Part shown: positions 40,801 to 55,800 of the stretch, one piece after another
How positions within the stretch are numbered: the first letter of the stretch is position 1
Layout of the letters: each line of letters begins with the position of its first letter
Source: Eudromia elegans
Taxonomy: Eukaryota; Chordata; Aves; Tinamiformes; Tinamidae
DNA length: 64,000 bases
Direction of reading: 5' to 3'
NCBI GenBank assembly: GCA_003342815.1
Contig: PTEX01000003.1
Span: 3,194,567-3,258,566, forward strand
Position numbers and translations under genes: made by a program
The notes under the pieces: generated by a model
Databases searched by the model: none
Seen by the model: the letters and a program-made list of their open reading frames with translations, nothing else
What the model was told of the DNA's origin: nothing

Positions 40801-43800
40801 CCAGGGCATCCACTGTATTACATGATGAAAGAAATCACCAGGAATTGAAAACCACCAAAAGTCTGAAGGACAGTAACACAAGCTTTATCTAGAAAGGCAA
40901 CTCAGGCTCCCTTCAAAATCTTGTACATGCCCTCATAAAAACAGAGCACAATTTAGGAAGTCACTTAGGGCTTGGTCCAGTGAAGTTCTTGATATCTCCA
41001 ACAAAAGGAATTCCACAGAGTGAAAAATGTTTTCCTGATTTCTAGTCAGAATTTTCCTTATTAAAAGCACATACACACACATATATATATAAAATAATGA
41101 ATATCAAATCTAAATATTTTCTGCTAATTTTTCACAATGGAGGTACAAAAGTCTCTCCCATCATGTCACCATGTCTACCACAGCATAGCATATGATTATT
41201 TCTCAGAAAACGAGACAATGGAATTCAATCTGTTGTCACTTCTCACATTCTTTCCCTTCTTCATTTTTCCCCTCACAACAATTCAAGTTAACAGGTTTGC
41301 AGTTATCTGCATTATTTGCTTTTATGTAAGAACACATAATAATTGCTATTCTACAATACTATAGGGCATCATTCTATCAATATAATGCAATTTAAAATCC
41401 ATGCTACTGGATTTAGAATTTAATTAAATCTGTTCTGGGCATATTTTAAGGATAGTTCATATGGATAGTTGATTTTTTTTGAGCAATTTCAGTTTTGCTT
41501 CTATTTAGCATATAGAAATGAATGTTGTCTTAACGCATTTCACTTCTCAGTGTTCTCATCAACCTTACTGAAAAAAAGAGACAGTAACAAGGTATTCCAT
41601 ATTTTATGCTGAAATCCTGTGAAAAACCCTATATTACTTTTAGGGTATAGTGTCCCCACTTCTTTCCTTATAGTCTACTTCTATATATTCATATATTTTT
41701 ATGTTGGTTTTAATAATTTATAAAATTTTATTTTTCTATACAAGAGCAATGTATGCAAATGGACTACAATGGCAAGGACTGTATAAAAGTGCCTTATGCT
41801 TTGTACTTTTTCATTCTTGTCTTTTTTCCAACTGTAAGTAAAAGACATTGAATTCTACAGAGTAGTGACATATACAAAAGAAAACCACAACTAGTAACAG
41901 AAGCTTTCCCAACTTCTGTAATAAATATTTTTATAAAGCATACCAGTATTTCCATAATCAACAAGGCAAATAGTATTTCAGTATACTCACTTCATCACTC
42001 CTATTCATGTTCTCTTCAAAGTCCTTGATTCCCATAATTCCTTTAAGGCACATAGCTTGACAGCCAACAAAACCGATTTGGCAATCGAAGAAAAGTTCAC
42101 CTTTCATAAGGACCTAGTGGAGAAAAAAAGCCATATGCTAAAGAATGCTATTCCAGTAGAAACAGAGAAGATGGAAAAAAGCAAACAGTTACATGTTTAC
42201 TTTTATATATTTAGTACTTTAGTAAAGCATAGGTTATTCAAATATGATACTTAGAAAAAGACTAAGTTTTGACTTTATCAGCAGTATAATACTCTTTCAC
42301 TGAAGTAATCTCTGTATCCTGTCTATGATCACTACAATAAACACATCCTACATAGCAACAACAAAATCATTTAAATTTTGTATGTCTTAGTAACTTTCTT
42401 ATATATATTTGCTGGAGTATTTACAGCAAATTAACAAAGCTATTTTTATCGCTCTCAATGAATAATTACCTCAACAGTGGTTCCTTCTTGTTCCCAGCAT
42501 ATAACTTCTTTGGATTTTACCTTCTGAGGGCTATAGTAACTACTTTCAGCTTGCATTTCAGTGAGCTATGAAACAATATGATAAATATCTCGTATAAGTC
42601 AACATTAGCATTAAACAGCAGTAATGTCATTAATATACAGAACTGATGAAGACATTATACTATGGGCCAAAACTTATTAATAAGCAGGAAACAGGTGCAG
42701 GAAAACAGCTGTAACGCATTACCCATATTAGAACTTCATATATTCAACTTCCAGTTGAACATGCCTCTTTAACCTCAAGCATGCCATAAAAAAAGTTCCA
42801 AATGCACTAGAGTAATTTTAGTTTATCTAAAGAGAAGCTATATGAAACGCTGAAGCAGATATGCAGCTGCATTAACACAGTGTCAAATGATTTTATCATT
42901 TGCTGTCAAAGTCCATAAAATGATTTATCATGCTCAGCAAATACTTAAACACCAAAACAATATCAACAAAACATTATGAGTTGCAACCACACTTATTTTT
43001 GTTTCTTTTTTACTTGAAAGAAACGTGCATTCATAATTCTCATATGACTAATTTAAAGGTGAAAATACAGTGTGGCCAAACACAGACACCATAGCTAGAA
43101 AGCATATTACAGACTTAAGAAATAAAAGAAAGAAGCACACAACACTGAAGTCTTCATGTTTTGAATTAAAGAAGATTTAATTTTGTTTATGTCAAGTAGC
43201 TTAAATAATATAAATTCTAATTTTTATTTAAAAAGAATCCGCAAGCTGTCATTATTATTTCCAAGAGTGGAGACACATGGTTGTTGTTTCCAAGTAAAAT
43301 TTTGTAATGCTAACGTCCAGCATAATTGGATTTAAAAAAAAAGGCACTGACCACTCTTCAGCTGTGTGCAATTATCGTAGAGGAAAAGCAATTAATTGAT
43401 TAAAAGAATTCAGACATTACAAGAATTATTTTCAGCATTATTAGAAAATGCTACATTTAATTTGGCATGATTTTTAAGCTGGAATGATATCAACTGTTCA
43501 GAATGCTAATGCAGAAACTTGACCTTATTTTTTAACTAAAATATGAACCACAAATTAATTCCATACATTCTTTGCATGCAAGCAGAACAATGAATTCTGT
43601 TTTCCTCTTAACTGTCACTGTATTAGTCTTACACATCACTTTACATTCTAAACTTAATAAAAATAAGATGCTACGTTTTAAGTAGTTTTTAATTACTTGC
43701 TAGTATAAAAAGCATCGGCTTGCCAATGACATATTAGAAAGACCCAATCAAGTGAATCCATTTCAAAAATTAGTTCTCATTATTTTAATATTTCTCACAT

Positions 43801-46800
43801 GAGGAAACAATATAGAAAACTATTATTGTTCAATGAACACAAACTAAAGATGCTGAAACATAATAAAAGACAATTTTGAGATAGTTGCGTATTTTTAAAT
43901 GAAATTACATTCCAGAGATATGATTAAGCACTCTGAAGTATGCCAAAATCATGTATTTATCATGTTTAATGGGCCAAGAATTAGCACAGCTAAAATAGAA
44001 ATGCCTTTTTTTGGTTGGCTGGTTTTCTTTGGTTTTGTTAATCAAGAGGAAGATGGGGCTTTTTGCAGCATTTCTTTTTAGTCTGTTTTTATCTTTTAAA
44101 CAAGGGCTGAAGCAGACCAGCTTCATGACCAAAGAACATGCCCAAATGCTTATTTACGCTTATGCCCTCAGATTTTGCTACCACATGTGACACAAGACTC
44201 GTGTTCTAACACATCCCTAGAGTTTGCCCAGTTCCTAGAGGATGAGCAACTCCCAAAGCCACCTGGCTTTGTCCTTCCTGCCTGATGCTGAGCAGCTCAA
44301 TGCTCTGCGCTGCCGCCACGCAGAGAGCGCAGAGAAGGGAACTATCTAGTCACTCAAGGCATCATCTTCAACACAGGTGACAAGGTGACAGAGAAGGCAC
44401 AGGGAACAACTGATGCTATTCATTCTGCAGATGCAGTCAGGCTCACATCCATTATAACATGGCAATGAAGGTGTTACGGGTCATACACAAGACTCAAGGA
44501 CAAAACCAAGCCAAAAACCAAAAGAAGAAAATCCCTCAGTTATTTGATTTAGTATATTTTTAATTGTAAAACTCAGAGCAGCTTCCTATTATGTACAAAA
44601 ACTGCCTGCACAGTATTTGGCATACATTAAAAGTACTTTACAGAATACGTTAAAAGTACTCGCTGAACCTTATTTTTCATTAGTTTGTTGGTACAACTCA
44701 ATGTCTTATTCAAGTTCCATGCAATTCCCTGCTGAAAATATTCAAATTTCTTAGCATATATACAGTTTACAGCTCAATATATATATGTGGACTTTATTCT
44801 CTTCAATACATTTTCAAGTCACAAAAATAAATTTCAATGCGAGCAAGTTAAATTCAAACTTGCCCATCACTCATTTAATAGCTGTATCTAGCTACTACAC
44901 AAAGAAATACATTTAAATGAACATTAAATGCATACAGTATTACAACAAATATTCACATAAAGCCTTTATAAAGTTTCTTTTCCCTCAAAATATATTCTTA
45001 TTGAAGTAAATAAAGTGATTTTCATTTAAGGTAAAATGCTTGCACTCAAATTCTGCCTCGAATAGCAAAATACCCTCACATTGTAATTAACAGTACATTA
45101 TGATATGAATCGAACTTTCAACATTCATATTTCTTACTATTCATCAGCATAATACTCCCTGTTTGGAATCACTCATTAGACAAGCATTTATATAAACAAG
45201 TATTTATATAAACTTTACACTCAATAAACCTATTAAATCCTATGCAATGGAGAGAAGTATTTACCTTAAAAGTCACAGTTGCCTTTGTACAATAAAACCC
45301 AACGGAAATAATAGGATCCTTAAGGGCTTGTGATTTCTGCTGATGTAATGTTGTTCCATCATCCATTCCACTGGAATTGTTCTCTTCATCATAACTCACA
45401 ATAGCAGGAACAAAAGACCAAGCCCAAGAAACCCATCCCTGTTGCTGGTCATCATCTTGATGCAGATAAGGTTCTTGATTAATATACTGTGTAGGATATT
45501 GTATTACTGAGCTTGTTTCATCTTCTGCGCCTGTGGAAACAAAACAACAAGGAAAATTTCCAATCAGGTACATTCATTTATTACACAATATTTGTGGATT
45601 GAGAAGTTTACCTAGGACAAATACACATCATTCACTGACACTTACCTTCTTAGTGACAAAAGATAGATTCAGAAACCCAAAATTTCTACATATGCTACAA
45701 ATACTTTCATTTGCTTTTTTCCTCCAGTTTCCTTCAAAAAAAATAAGGATTTTTATAATCATTTTAAGACAGTACATTTGCAGTGACACCAGAATTTGTC
45801 AGCTATGCCTCATGTCAGACTGAGTCTTCTTTCAGTGAGGCCTTCTGAAGTTTCATATGAAATCCTACTAAATGAGGCTTTATTACAACCTTGCAATTTT
45901 TAATTTTAAAATGAAATAAGAAAAAAAAAGATGTATTTTCAAAACCAGAACAAGTACATTGGGGATACAGCACAACTCCCTCCCATTGATCTGTCAGGAT
46001 CCCAACGCGTTGATGCTGTGCACATACAAACAGAACTATGATACCTCAGCCTATCTGGATTCATTCCCCTTCATACAAGACTCCAAAGGGGTATCAGTTA
46101 CTTCAGAGTTAGCATATGACACAATATTGCACATTCAGGGGAACAGTGTTGACACTGCATTACACACAGTGCAGAAATAAGTATTAAGTTATTAAAGTTA
46201 TGTGAGGTTATATAAAGTTATTAAAATATATAGACATACTAGAAATTGTTATATCTGTATACTGAGAGACAGAAGATGGAAAAAGAGAAGGAAGTCCTGC
46301 CTTCTACCGCTAACCTAATATTATAACAATCACTATATAATCAAACTCTGAAAGAGGCTGAGTCAAACTCTGAATGCAGATCAGCCCAGTAAGCAGTGCA
46401 CAACATTATCTAAACATTCCAAAAGCAAGTTATTTCCTTTAAAAGGAACAATGCAGGCCAAATCTATGCTGAAAACAAGGAAAATTTGAGGTGCAAATTT
46501 ATTTTTATTCATTGGTGCTTGTATTTCTACTTCCTATGAGTCATATCAAATTCTGACCATCTACCGCAGCACCAAGAAATTGTTATGTCCTATTATATAT
46601 ATATATATATATTATATAGGAGTCAAAATTCTTACAAAAAGTATGGAATTACCAAGAACCAAAAACTACAGGAACTCTTCCCCTCAGTAAGAGGCATTCC
46701 ATGCATCAGTTAAAGGAGGGCGTTTTTAAGTCCACTTGGTGGTGACCCATAGCTGAGATCACACTGGAACAATTGATCTGTGTAGTCTAGGTGATTTGGG

Positions 46801-49800
46801 TTGAGCAATAATTTTTACAGCAATTGCAGAGCCGTGCTATGTGACTGTGCCTCCCTGTTTCCATGTCCAAAGCAAGTTTAATCCTAAGAAATTGCAGGTG
46901 TGTGTACATATATGTATTTTATACATATATATACACATATATATAAAAACACCTAAATCAAGATGTTGAAAATAGTCCCACTTTTAACAGCAGAGATTAA
47001 ATGTGAAATTTTCTAACATAAGGGCAAGGATGTGCTGCCTTCAGGTACAAATCATTGAACACCTAAACTCAGAGCAGTATTTAAGTGCAGATATCTAATA
47101 GGGAGAGGAAAATGCAAGTTGCTGGACAATGTCAATCTAAAAAGCATTAACATTTTGTCTTCTATATATAAAAATTCAAGTAGACCGCATGGAGATGCAA
47201 GCAGTTTTTGACCGTTTCCACTTAATAAAGTAGATGTACATCAAAAAACTTAAGTCTGATATTTAAGTATTTGTGTAGTAAACAAAACCAAAAGATCAAT
47301 CTGTGACTCGCACCAAAAGCCTTTCAAAGATTTTACCAGAAGATTGAGGTTTCTAATGAAGGAGATTAATATAAGGCAAAAGAAAATGGTATATAACATA
47401 AAATATCCCTTTTAATCAATCATTTTAAAATCATGTACAAAAATCTGATTTTCCACCCAAAAGGTTATAGTTCCCCAAACAATAAAAACACTCAATGTAA
47501 ACATAAGCTTATTTCTCCAGGTTTGGCGCTTCACAGCTTTGCAAAAATATTATCTTTACCCATTTTTTTCCTGCGCTGCTCGTTTAACTGATGTTAACAG
47601 ATGTACGCAATTGCAAGTGCCTAAACACGTATTCCAAATTAAAGAAACGTGGCCATCCCGGCACATGAACCCGATCCCCATACTCAGCACATGGGAGCGG
47701 GGCAGCCCCTTACAATGCGTCATTATGGATGCCTACAAGGGGGTCATTCACCAGGCAGCTGCGCCAGGCAGGGCCCTCTCAGCCCCGCTCCGCAGGTGCC
47801 CGGCCACGGGGCCATTCCCTGCCCACTGGAACACAATTGTTGAGAACACCTTGCATCCGCTGCTCTTCTTGGAAGGCTTTCCAAGCACACCGGCAAGGAA
47901 GATGCCCCCGGAACGAAGAGAGACGACTCAGGAATACGAACTGCGGGGTTGAGTGCACAGGACATTTACACTCAGAAAAGCAGCTTCTTGTATCGCACTT
48001 TTACAGTGATCAGGTGTATCTCTCTAAGCATCAAGGGAAGATGGACAAAACAGCAGGGTGGCAAGAAAAACACACAGGAAAGTGTAATTTGGCATGCACG
48101 TCATTTCTGTCACACGGGGAGGTGGGGAATGGACGTACCTCAATATCCTTGCACTTTTGCTGGACATGCTTTACAAGGCAAAAATCTATACAGGCTGGTA
48201 GCATCTGCTTTCTCCACTACTTGGGAATAACTCTCCTCTGTGCCAATTCTTTAACTAGCACAGTGCACAGCTGTTTTTCCTCAGTCAAGTGTGGATAGAT
48301 AAATCTATTCCAGTTCTCCCAATTTTATCCTACCGTGATATTGCAGTGTCAACTCTCTCTCCAGCAACTAACACTCACATACAATTTATCGCTATCGCAC
48401 ATTCTTTGCACCTGGTTTTCCCACTCAACTGCAAGCTCATATTCAGCCCAAAGCTAGCTATATAATAAACCCATTCTCTTCATCCACCTTTTTGTTCCCC
48501 AAAACATCTCCCTACGCTACTCTTCTTACTAATAAGTTTTCAATCAGGAGCAACTCAGTCCATCAAAATATTTGATTTTTGCAGGCTCTCTGCAATATTT
48601 TGTTCTGTTTAGTTTTTTTAAAGTGTAAGTAGTAGTGTTCAGAGGGGTTTTTTGTTTCTTATGTAACTTCCTGAGGGTAGAGAACACCAGTCAGTGGGCT
48701 TTATGACTATTAATGAATTTCCTAACATTCTTATGGAATAGAAAGATAGTGCGGTCATCATCATTTTATACCTCAAACATTCCTCAGATGCTGCAGTTAC
48801 ATCTGTCACAGATTTCTTTTACCAAGTTATGGAAATTTCTTTTTTTGTTATCTCAAGACAATCACCCAGAGGCGGCAGCATCAAGAATTGCTAAAGCCAC
48901 TCTCAGAAGTCCTCCTTCTTCCACCACCACAGCTCCTCACATCTGTCCCCAGATTTCTGCTCAGCAGTCCCTAACATCACCACGTTGACCTCCACACCAG
49001 CTATGTTTTCATCCCTTCCTCAGCTATCTTCCCATTTCCATTCCACTATTCCTATTTAACTGCACAGCAAGTGACATTTTCTTCCCAACAGTTTCTCCCA
49101 AGTTTAAGCTTTTTGTTGTTCAGACCTCTCACTTGACCTCTTTACCAGCTTTACTATTTCAAGTCTTACATCTTTAATCTCAGTGATTTCTCCCAGTTAA
49201 TTTCCATTTCTCCCCTATACCCCAGTTTCTTGTCCTCTTTCTTACTCTAGTTTTTATTTCTAGTTGTATTGTTAGTCAATTATTTCCTCACAAACCAAAA
49301 GGTGAATCTCAAGTCCTAGCCCACAACAACTACCATTTCTGGTTTTGTTCATACATTCTTGTCCAAAACTTTCTGGTTTTTATCTTTCTGCACTGAAACA
49401 CCCGCTTCCCTCTCCACCCTCCTAGCACTATCAGCTATCCAAGACCACAACACGGATAGTCCTTTGCTCCAAAGCAGAAGATCTTTTCAACTTATGCAAT
49501 TTCAACTTACTTATCTAGAGTTCTTTCAGATTGCCTGAAGTTGGGCGATTTTTTCTCAGCGACAGCAAAAGTTGTGTTCAAGATAGCCTATCGTCTGCCA
49601 AATTTCAAGGTCCTATTCTTACATTTGGATATACAAGAACTCTTCAAATAAACCATTTGGGAATATTTTGAAGTACATTAAAGTAGTCAGAGCTGACTGT
49701 TTTCAATTTCAGACAGACAGCTCACATGATAAAAATAAGTTGCATCTAAGAGATTATGATTTAGTGACAACCAAACTAGATAAACTCTTAAAGCTGAAGG

Positions 49801-52800
49801 AGTTGGGACTATTTATAAATAAGGAGTTAGATTATTTTAAATATCTTTATAATTATTTTGAAGAATTATATAAATATCATATTTAAATTAGGTCTGCACA
49901 TTTCCTGTGGAATTAGTCTTTGATTTCATAAAGCATTGCTCTTACAGAAAAAAAAAAACTTAATACAGCTCATCAGATAATAGATGCCATTTATAGCTGT
50001 ATTTGATTAGATATTTAGTGAAAATAGTAGCACTTGTGAAGTTTCCTCAGAAACACTAAAATCTGTGCTTGCAAATTTGGATGACAAATGTACTATGAGG
50101 TGCTAAGAAAATGCATTCACTGCCAAGTTTGAGCTACAGCACGACAGTAGAAAAGAAAAAACAGCAGCTGTTTTGACAGTATGCCTAACCTGGGTAATTT
50201 CTGTTTGGCACTCCTGTTCTACTGTGGGAAGTAAGCAGGAGATAAAAAAAGTACTGAAAAGTTTATCTATTGCTATGATTATGTGTATACGTATATATAT
50301 GTACACACACACTAGTGTGCATGTCTATTTTTATATATAAAAAACTCTACAGAAAAAAACGCAGGTATAAAGGAAAACAGCTGCTAATAGGTTTGGCCTT
50401 TGTGTGCAAAATATTTAGCAGTAAAGATAGAAACAGACTTCTAGAAACATATCTACAGCTCTGGCTGGGGCACTCAGCAATTGCAGTGTATTGACAGATA
50501 GTTCTGTCCAAAATATGTGTTCAAATAATTAACTACAATCACAATGTTTGAGTACAATGTAGTTCAACTAAGTCTGCATAGGAAAATAAAGGGTTTTTTT
50601 CAACAAGTCAGAGAGCTATATTTACCTGTGATGTTTCCCATCATATCCTTAGTGTGGCAAATCAAATCTTCACTTTCCCCATCTTTGAAGTTGCCAATTT
50701 CTCCATAGTAGAGAGCAATTCCAAGCTGCATTATGCGTATAAACATAGGAAGTTGCTGATCAGAGATTGAAAGTTTCAAACTTTCAACCAATGTATGAAT
50801 CTGTAACACAAAAGAAAACAGAAGCAAACAATAAAGCACTGTCCTCAATAAAGCCAACTTTTAAACTTCACAATTCCATACTCACTAGATTCGGGAATTC
50901 TGATTTCTGAATACAAAAGTGACAATGATTATGTGATGTAAAGGGCTGTAAACAATCAGCAGAAACATATACTCTTTGGGTTGCTAAATAAAATCTTCAG
51001 GTTATAAGAAAATATTTTATCTATATATGCTTTTTTTTAATTATTGCTGGAGATATCTTTAAAGTAGTCACACAGTTATGTAAGTGCATTTGCTTAAAGC
51101 TTTTTATTTTATTATAAAGAATTTCATAAAAGTCTCTGCACTTTGGGTTGTAAAAATTCCAAAGAAAGCCAAAACCTACTGGCTTTGCTATTTGAGTTCC
51201 TTCGTTTTGGTTCTCTCATTGTCGAGTTGAGAGAGAATGAGTAATAAGCCAGGGGGGCACAGTTCTGGAGTGGTTTTATGTAAGTCACACTCTTGGACAT
51301 CTTCCATGTGTGGCAATACCCCCATTCCCATCATGAAGATCTAGCCCTGCTCTTACACAGGCACTGGAATTCATCTGCCCATCTGTAAGGTGACTGAGTT
51401 CACTAAAATCAGCAGAACACTATTTACTTCTTTTTGTGCATTCAGTGACCTAGTTCAGCTCACTGTGTTGATAGGAAAAAAAAAAAATGCATAAGTACAA
51501 GTTATGCAGGAGTAAAAGATATTTTTGAACAAATGTGTATAAAAAAAGATGAACAATAAATGACCATCAGCAAGGACAACTAGAAAAAAGTTTCACACCA
51601 ATTTAATTAAACTACGATTGCCCTAGTGCACTCTAGCATGTGCACTCTATTTACGACAGTCCAGTGTCAATTAAAAAACATATTTAATATTACTAATCAT
51701 CTTTTTTATAACAGCAGTACCATTTTACGTAATATGGAAGATTGTCAACATTTCCATTATACAGTCTGCTGTCAGAAATTTCAAATTTAGCCATGAACTT
51801 TTACTCGGTGTTAAAAATTGGCTCACTGAACTTAAAGTATATACAAATTACATTTCCAAATTTTACAGGACTACTTGATAAGTTTGAACTTAAAAAATAA
51901 TAATTGTGGTTTTTAACATGCAAGTTTATCTCCCTGCAGTAGCCATATTGTCACCACAGATCAGAGCCCTCAAGCAGTGAACTGCAGACAGTTATGTGAC
52001 AATTCCTCACTATCACTGGAGTTGACACAAACCTTAACATTTTAAGGTATATGGTCCTATGCCAGTAAATATAGAAATACTTGTTTATAAAACTCAAAGA
52101 AAACAAACTTTCAAAATTGTTTTTAGTCACTTTAAAAACAAAAAAAAAGGAGAAAGCAATTCTTTCACATTTGCATACTTAATTTGAGATCATTACATGA
52201 AAGAACACTCTTTCTGTAAAAATATAGTTCTGATTTGAACCTAATAAAACATACTAATTACCAGATCTTTGTACTCATGTGCCCAACTTTTAGCAAGAAT
52301 TCTACTCTAGATAAGTATTTATATGGTCATTGCCATATTAAAAAAATCGCCATATTTCCCCAAAGCTTTCTGGCAAGTAATTAAAGGCCTAAGGCTGTGC
52401 AACACCTACAGGAAGAGATTTTTAAAAATGGACATGATTGCTAACTAGTCTTCAAGCTACTAAATTTCCAAGAGCTCAGGTTTCCTTGTCCATCTCATGA
52501 ATCCGTCAAGTGATGTTTTCTAAGTGAAAGGGGGACACTTGTATAAGACGTTCCCGAGAAATGCACATGCAAAATCATCTCAAAACTGACTGCTTTGCAG
52601 TATATTCATCACAAGACTGAGTTTTACTAAAACTCAGAAAAAGTCTGGTATAAAGCCTTTATCTTCACTTGCATCATTTCTCAATTAATTACGCAGAAAT
52701 TGTGCAAAATGATTAGATAAAGCAGGGGAGAGAGCAGAAGCACCACACTTCACATGTATGACTGCTCTGAGCAGAAAAAAAAAAATGAGGATAGCAGGTA

Positions 52801-55800
52801 GTGGAGTCCCTCTAACACTTAAACATTTAGCTATTCAAACTGTAAAGATGTCATTTAGTGCCAGATGATTGTGTGTGTTGGACCTCTGGCCATTACTGGA
52901 CCTCTGCCCATTCACAACCAGGCTTGTCTTGCTAATTCTGTTTGAGTGGTTCACTAAATAGTGCCAAGATATTCCTGAGATTTGGACTACATTCACAACA
53001 ATAATGTAAGTAAAAAATTCTTTGTATCTTAACCCTTGAATACTAAAACAAAATATTTTTTCCCTCAACAGATCTTTCACGGACATCTTTTTTTTTTTTT
53101 TTAACCTTACAACTATTATGTCTCTTTTCAAAACTTTATGAAAAATGGAAGAGATTAGAGATCATGATCTCCTTAATTGCATGCTACTGCTAGTAGTATG
53201 AATAAAACATGACAGAAAAATTCACTATCAAGAAAAAAATACTTTTTTCCATCTTAATGGAAATTTCAAAGTATAATTTGAAAAAAAATCAATTTGTTCA
53301 CACACGAATATTCTCCATCAAAATTACCATTTGGATACCTACTTTAATAATAGATGGCATTTTGGAGTTAAGGTTGTCATAAGTAAAATGTAGACGAGTC
53401 CGGAAGGAACATTTGTACAGCAAAGGTTCCTGATAAAATTCAATTTTTCCACTAGCATTTCTCTTATCAAGACATACGGTGCAGTCAGAAAAGTTGATCA
53501 CCTTTCTCAGTACCAGATCAGTAGCTTTAGAAAGAAAACAGTACATATACAGGTTATAAAATATATAACATATAAAAAATACAGATGTAAATGTTCTTAC
53601 TTGAAGTAAAAAATAAGTGATGAGCATGCAGCTATTTTGTATTTAAATCAGAGAAATATTGATTAATGTAACTGACATTTTAGCAAATATATTCTGCAAG
53701 TCATGTTACACTTATGCTCTCTTATTTCATATTCTCATTACAACATCCATAAAGATAAAAAGACAAACACCTTAGTACAAAACATTTCCACCACATAACG
53801 TAATCTTATTTATTTACTTTGTAATGCTTAAATGTAAATTTATCTCAAAAAGTAGAGATAACTGAGCAAGAAAATAAAGAATGAAAGGGAAAAATAGATG
53901 TTCAAAATAATTCCATTTAAAAATCCTCTTTGTGACATTCAAAAGGCACATTCAGTTTTTTCTCTGTCAAAGGAGAAAAAATAACTCTGAAAAACAGCTG
54001 TTTTTAACTTCGGATAATCTAGGTTATATTAAGCTCCCTACCCGACTTGCAAAGTAGAGGTAACTTTCAATGGAATCCTTCAACCGAGCACAAGGGGCTC
54101 CCCTTTTTGACCCTGATTCTTTATAAACTGCCCATGGCTGAACCACCCAATTGAAGGGTTTGCTTCAGAGAATCAAACTACTCAAACGAGAATCTCCCAT
54201 TTTAAGGGGAAAGAGGGATGATTAAAAGGTATACAAGAGTGCCAAGATCCTGGCTACAGAGGTAAGCAGGCATTAACCTACTGCTCCATAGTTTGTTTAT
54301 GCTTTATGAATAATTAAGTACATGTCAAAGACTTACCCTTAAGACACTACTGCTCATTCACAAAAACACCAATTATACTTCCAACATAAGAAGCCATTTT
54401 ATTAGCTTTCTAGACAAAATATTGCCACCACTGTGATAGTTATAATAGTAATAAAAAGAACTACTCACCAGATATATCCATAAAAGCTCGATCCCAAAGC
54501 TCATCCACTGTGTAGCATTCTGCAGATGTGATATTGACTGAGAGAACAATATCATCCTCCACATATTTCAATATGAGATTGTTGATCACAATGTTGACAT
54601 TGTTTACAACACGCCTAATCAAACTCTGAACATAGCCTAAAACCAACATAGTTATTTTTGGTTATTATAAGGACATGTAATCAAACTCATTTATTACTAA
54701 AATGACTACTTCAAAGTTATGTTTTACTTTATCTCAGCAACAAACCAAATGTCATCACACTTCATATATCCAACATCACAAGACTTAAAAATGCATTAAA
54801 GAACATTCAGTGCAGTCAAGTCAATTGGACTCCTAGAAATGCAGAGAAAATATAAAAGCCAAATTGTAAGTACTAAGAAATTAGTGCACCATTAAAAAAA
54901 TGGTTTATGATAGAAAAAAATAACCATCAAATTTCAATATACAAGACTCCAGTTTACTGAAGAGCAAGAATTCTAGTAAGAGTAACTTTTTAATTGAAAG
55001 GCATTTACATATAGGTACAAAAAGATGAATACTCCAGCTATCAGCATACTGTTCAAGTGTGCCTACATGAGGCCCACATCCCTTCCCAACTAACTTACAA
55101 GGAATGTATAATAATAAATAAATAAATAAATAAATAAATAAAAATAAAATAATGATAATACTAAGTCTTCCTAATATTCTTCCAATGTAAACCCTGACGT
55201 GTCCCCATCACGCTCAGCAAGCCCCCTGTGAAGTGTAACAAAATCAGATTCTGTCAACAACCAAAACAGTGAGCACCTGCGCAGAACCCTGCTGGGAAGA
55301 AATCTATTTCAATCTGTTCAAACGTAATGTGATTGGAAAACTGATCTTGCCTGAATTCCCCGTAGGCAGCAAACACTCATACATTAACAATATGGTAAAG
55401 AAATTAAATACTACCCATATTTATGCTTTTTCTCTATACCGTTTGTAACTATGAAAATATTTTGTGCTGGAAAAGTGTTGCAGACCACCTGAGGCGATCC
55501 CCCCAATAGTGCTCAAGGCAGGGGCAATCAGTTTTATTCATATTTGTCATGTTTATATGTTGAGTCCTGTCGGACTCATTACATGTGTGATTGAGAACGT
55601 TCTAGACCTTTCTCGAACCTTCGCCCAACCATAGTCTATGCCTATCCCCTCCCCACTGGCCAATAGAGCCGTGAGAATTACCCGCTCTCCAATGAGGTTG
55701 GCAGGGTTGTCCTACCCCGTCCAATCATTTTTCCGCATTCTTTGTCAAATGTTATAAAGGTTATGTGCAGTTCTAGAATAAACAGTTCTTCTCGGGTTTT

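Larger units (their letters stand above)
38622..41990 (-). other. VPS13B introns 10 (40068-41990) and 11 (38622-39929), either side of exon 11
   Basis: Plain AT-rich intron sequence, with a (TTTG)n tract near 39708-39727 and a CA/TA tract near 41070-41096. I recognise nothing else. Exon 11 (39930-40067) lies inside this span and has its own entry. Confidence 0.75.
45531..50625 (-). other. VPS13B intron 7 (5095 bp)
   Basis: The intron holds two TA-rich microsatellites (46592-46617 and 46898-46946), a GC-rich island at about 47640-48200 with overlapping plus-strand ORFs, a pyrimidine-rich stretch near 48860-49460 and a TATA/CA-rich tract at 50281-50340. No interspersed repeat was recognised. 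Confidence 0.8.

Noticed and set aside
46830-46885. Weak resemblance to a MIR SINE (GTGACTGTGCCTCCCTGTTT)
   Set aside because: The match covers only about 25 bases and lacks the core motif on either side.
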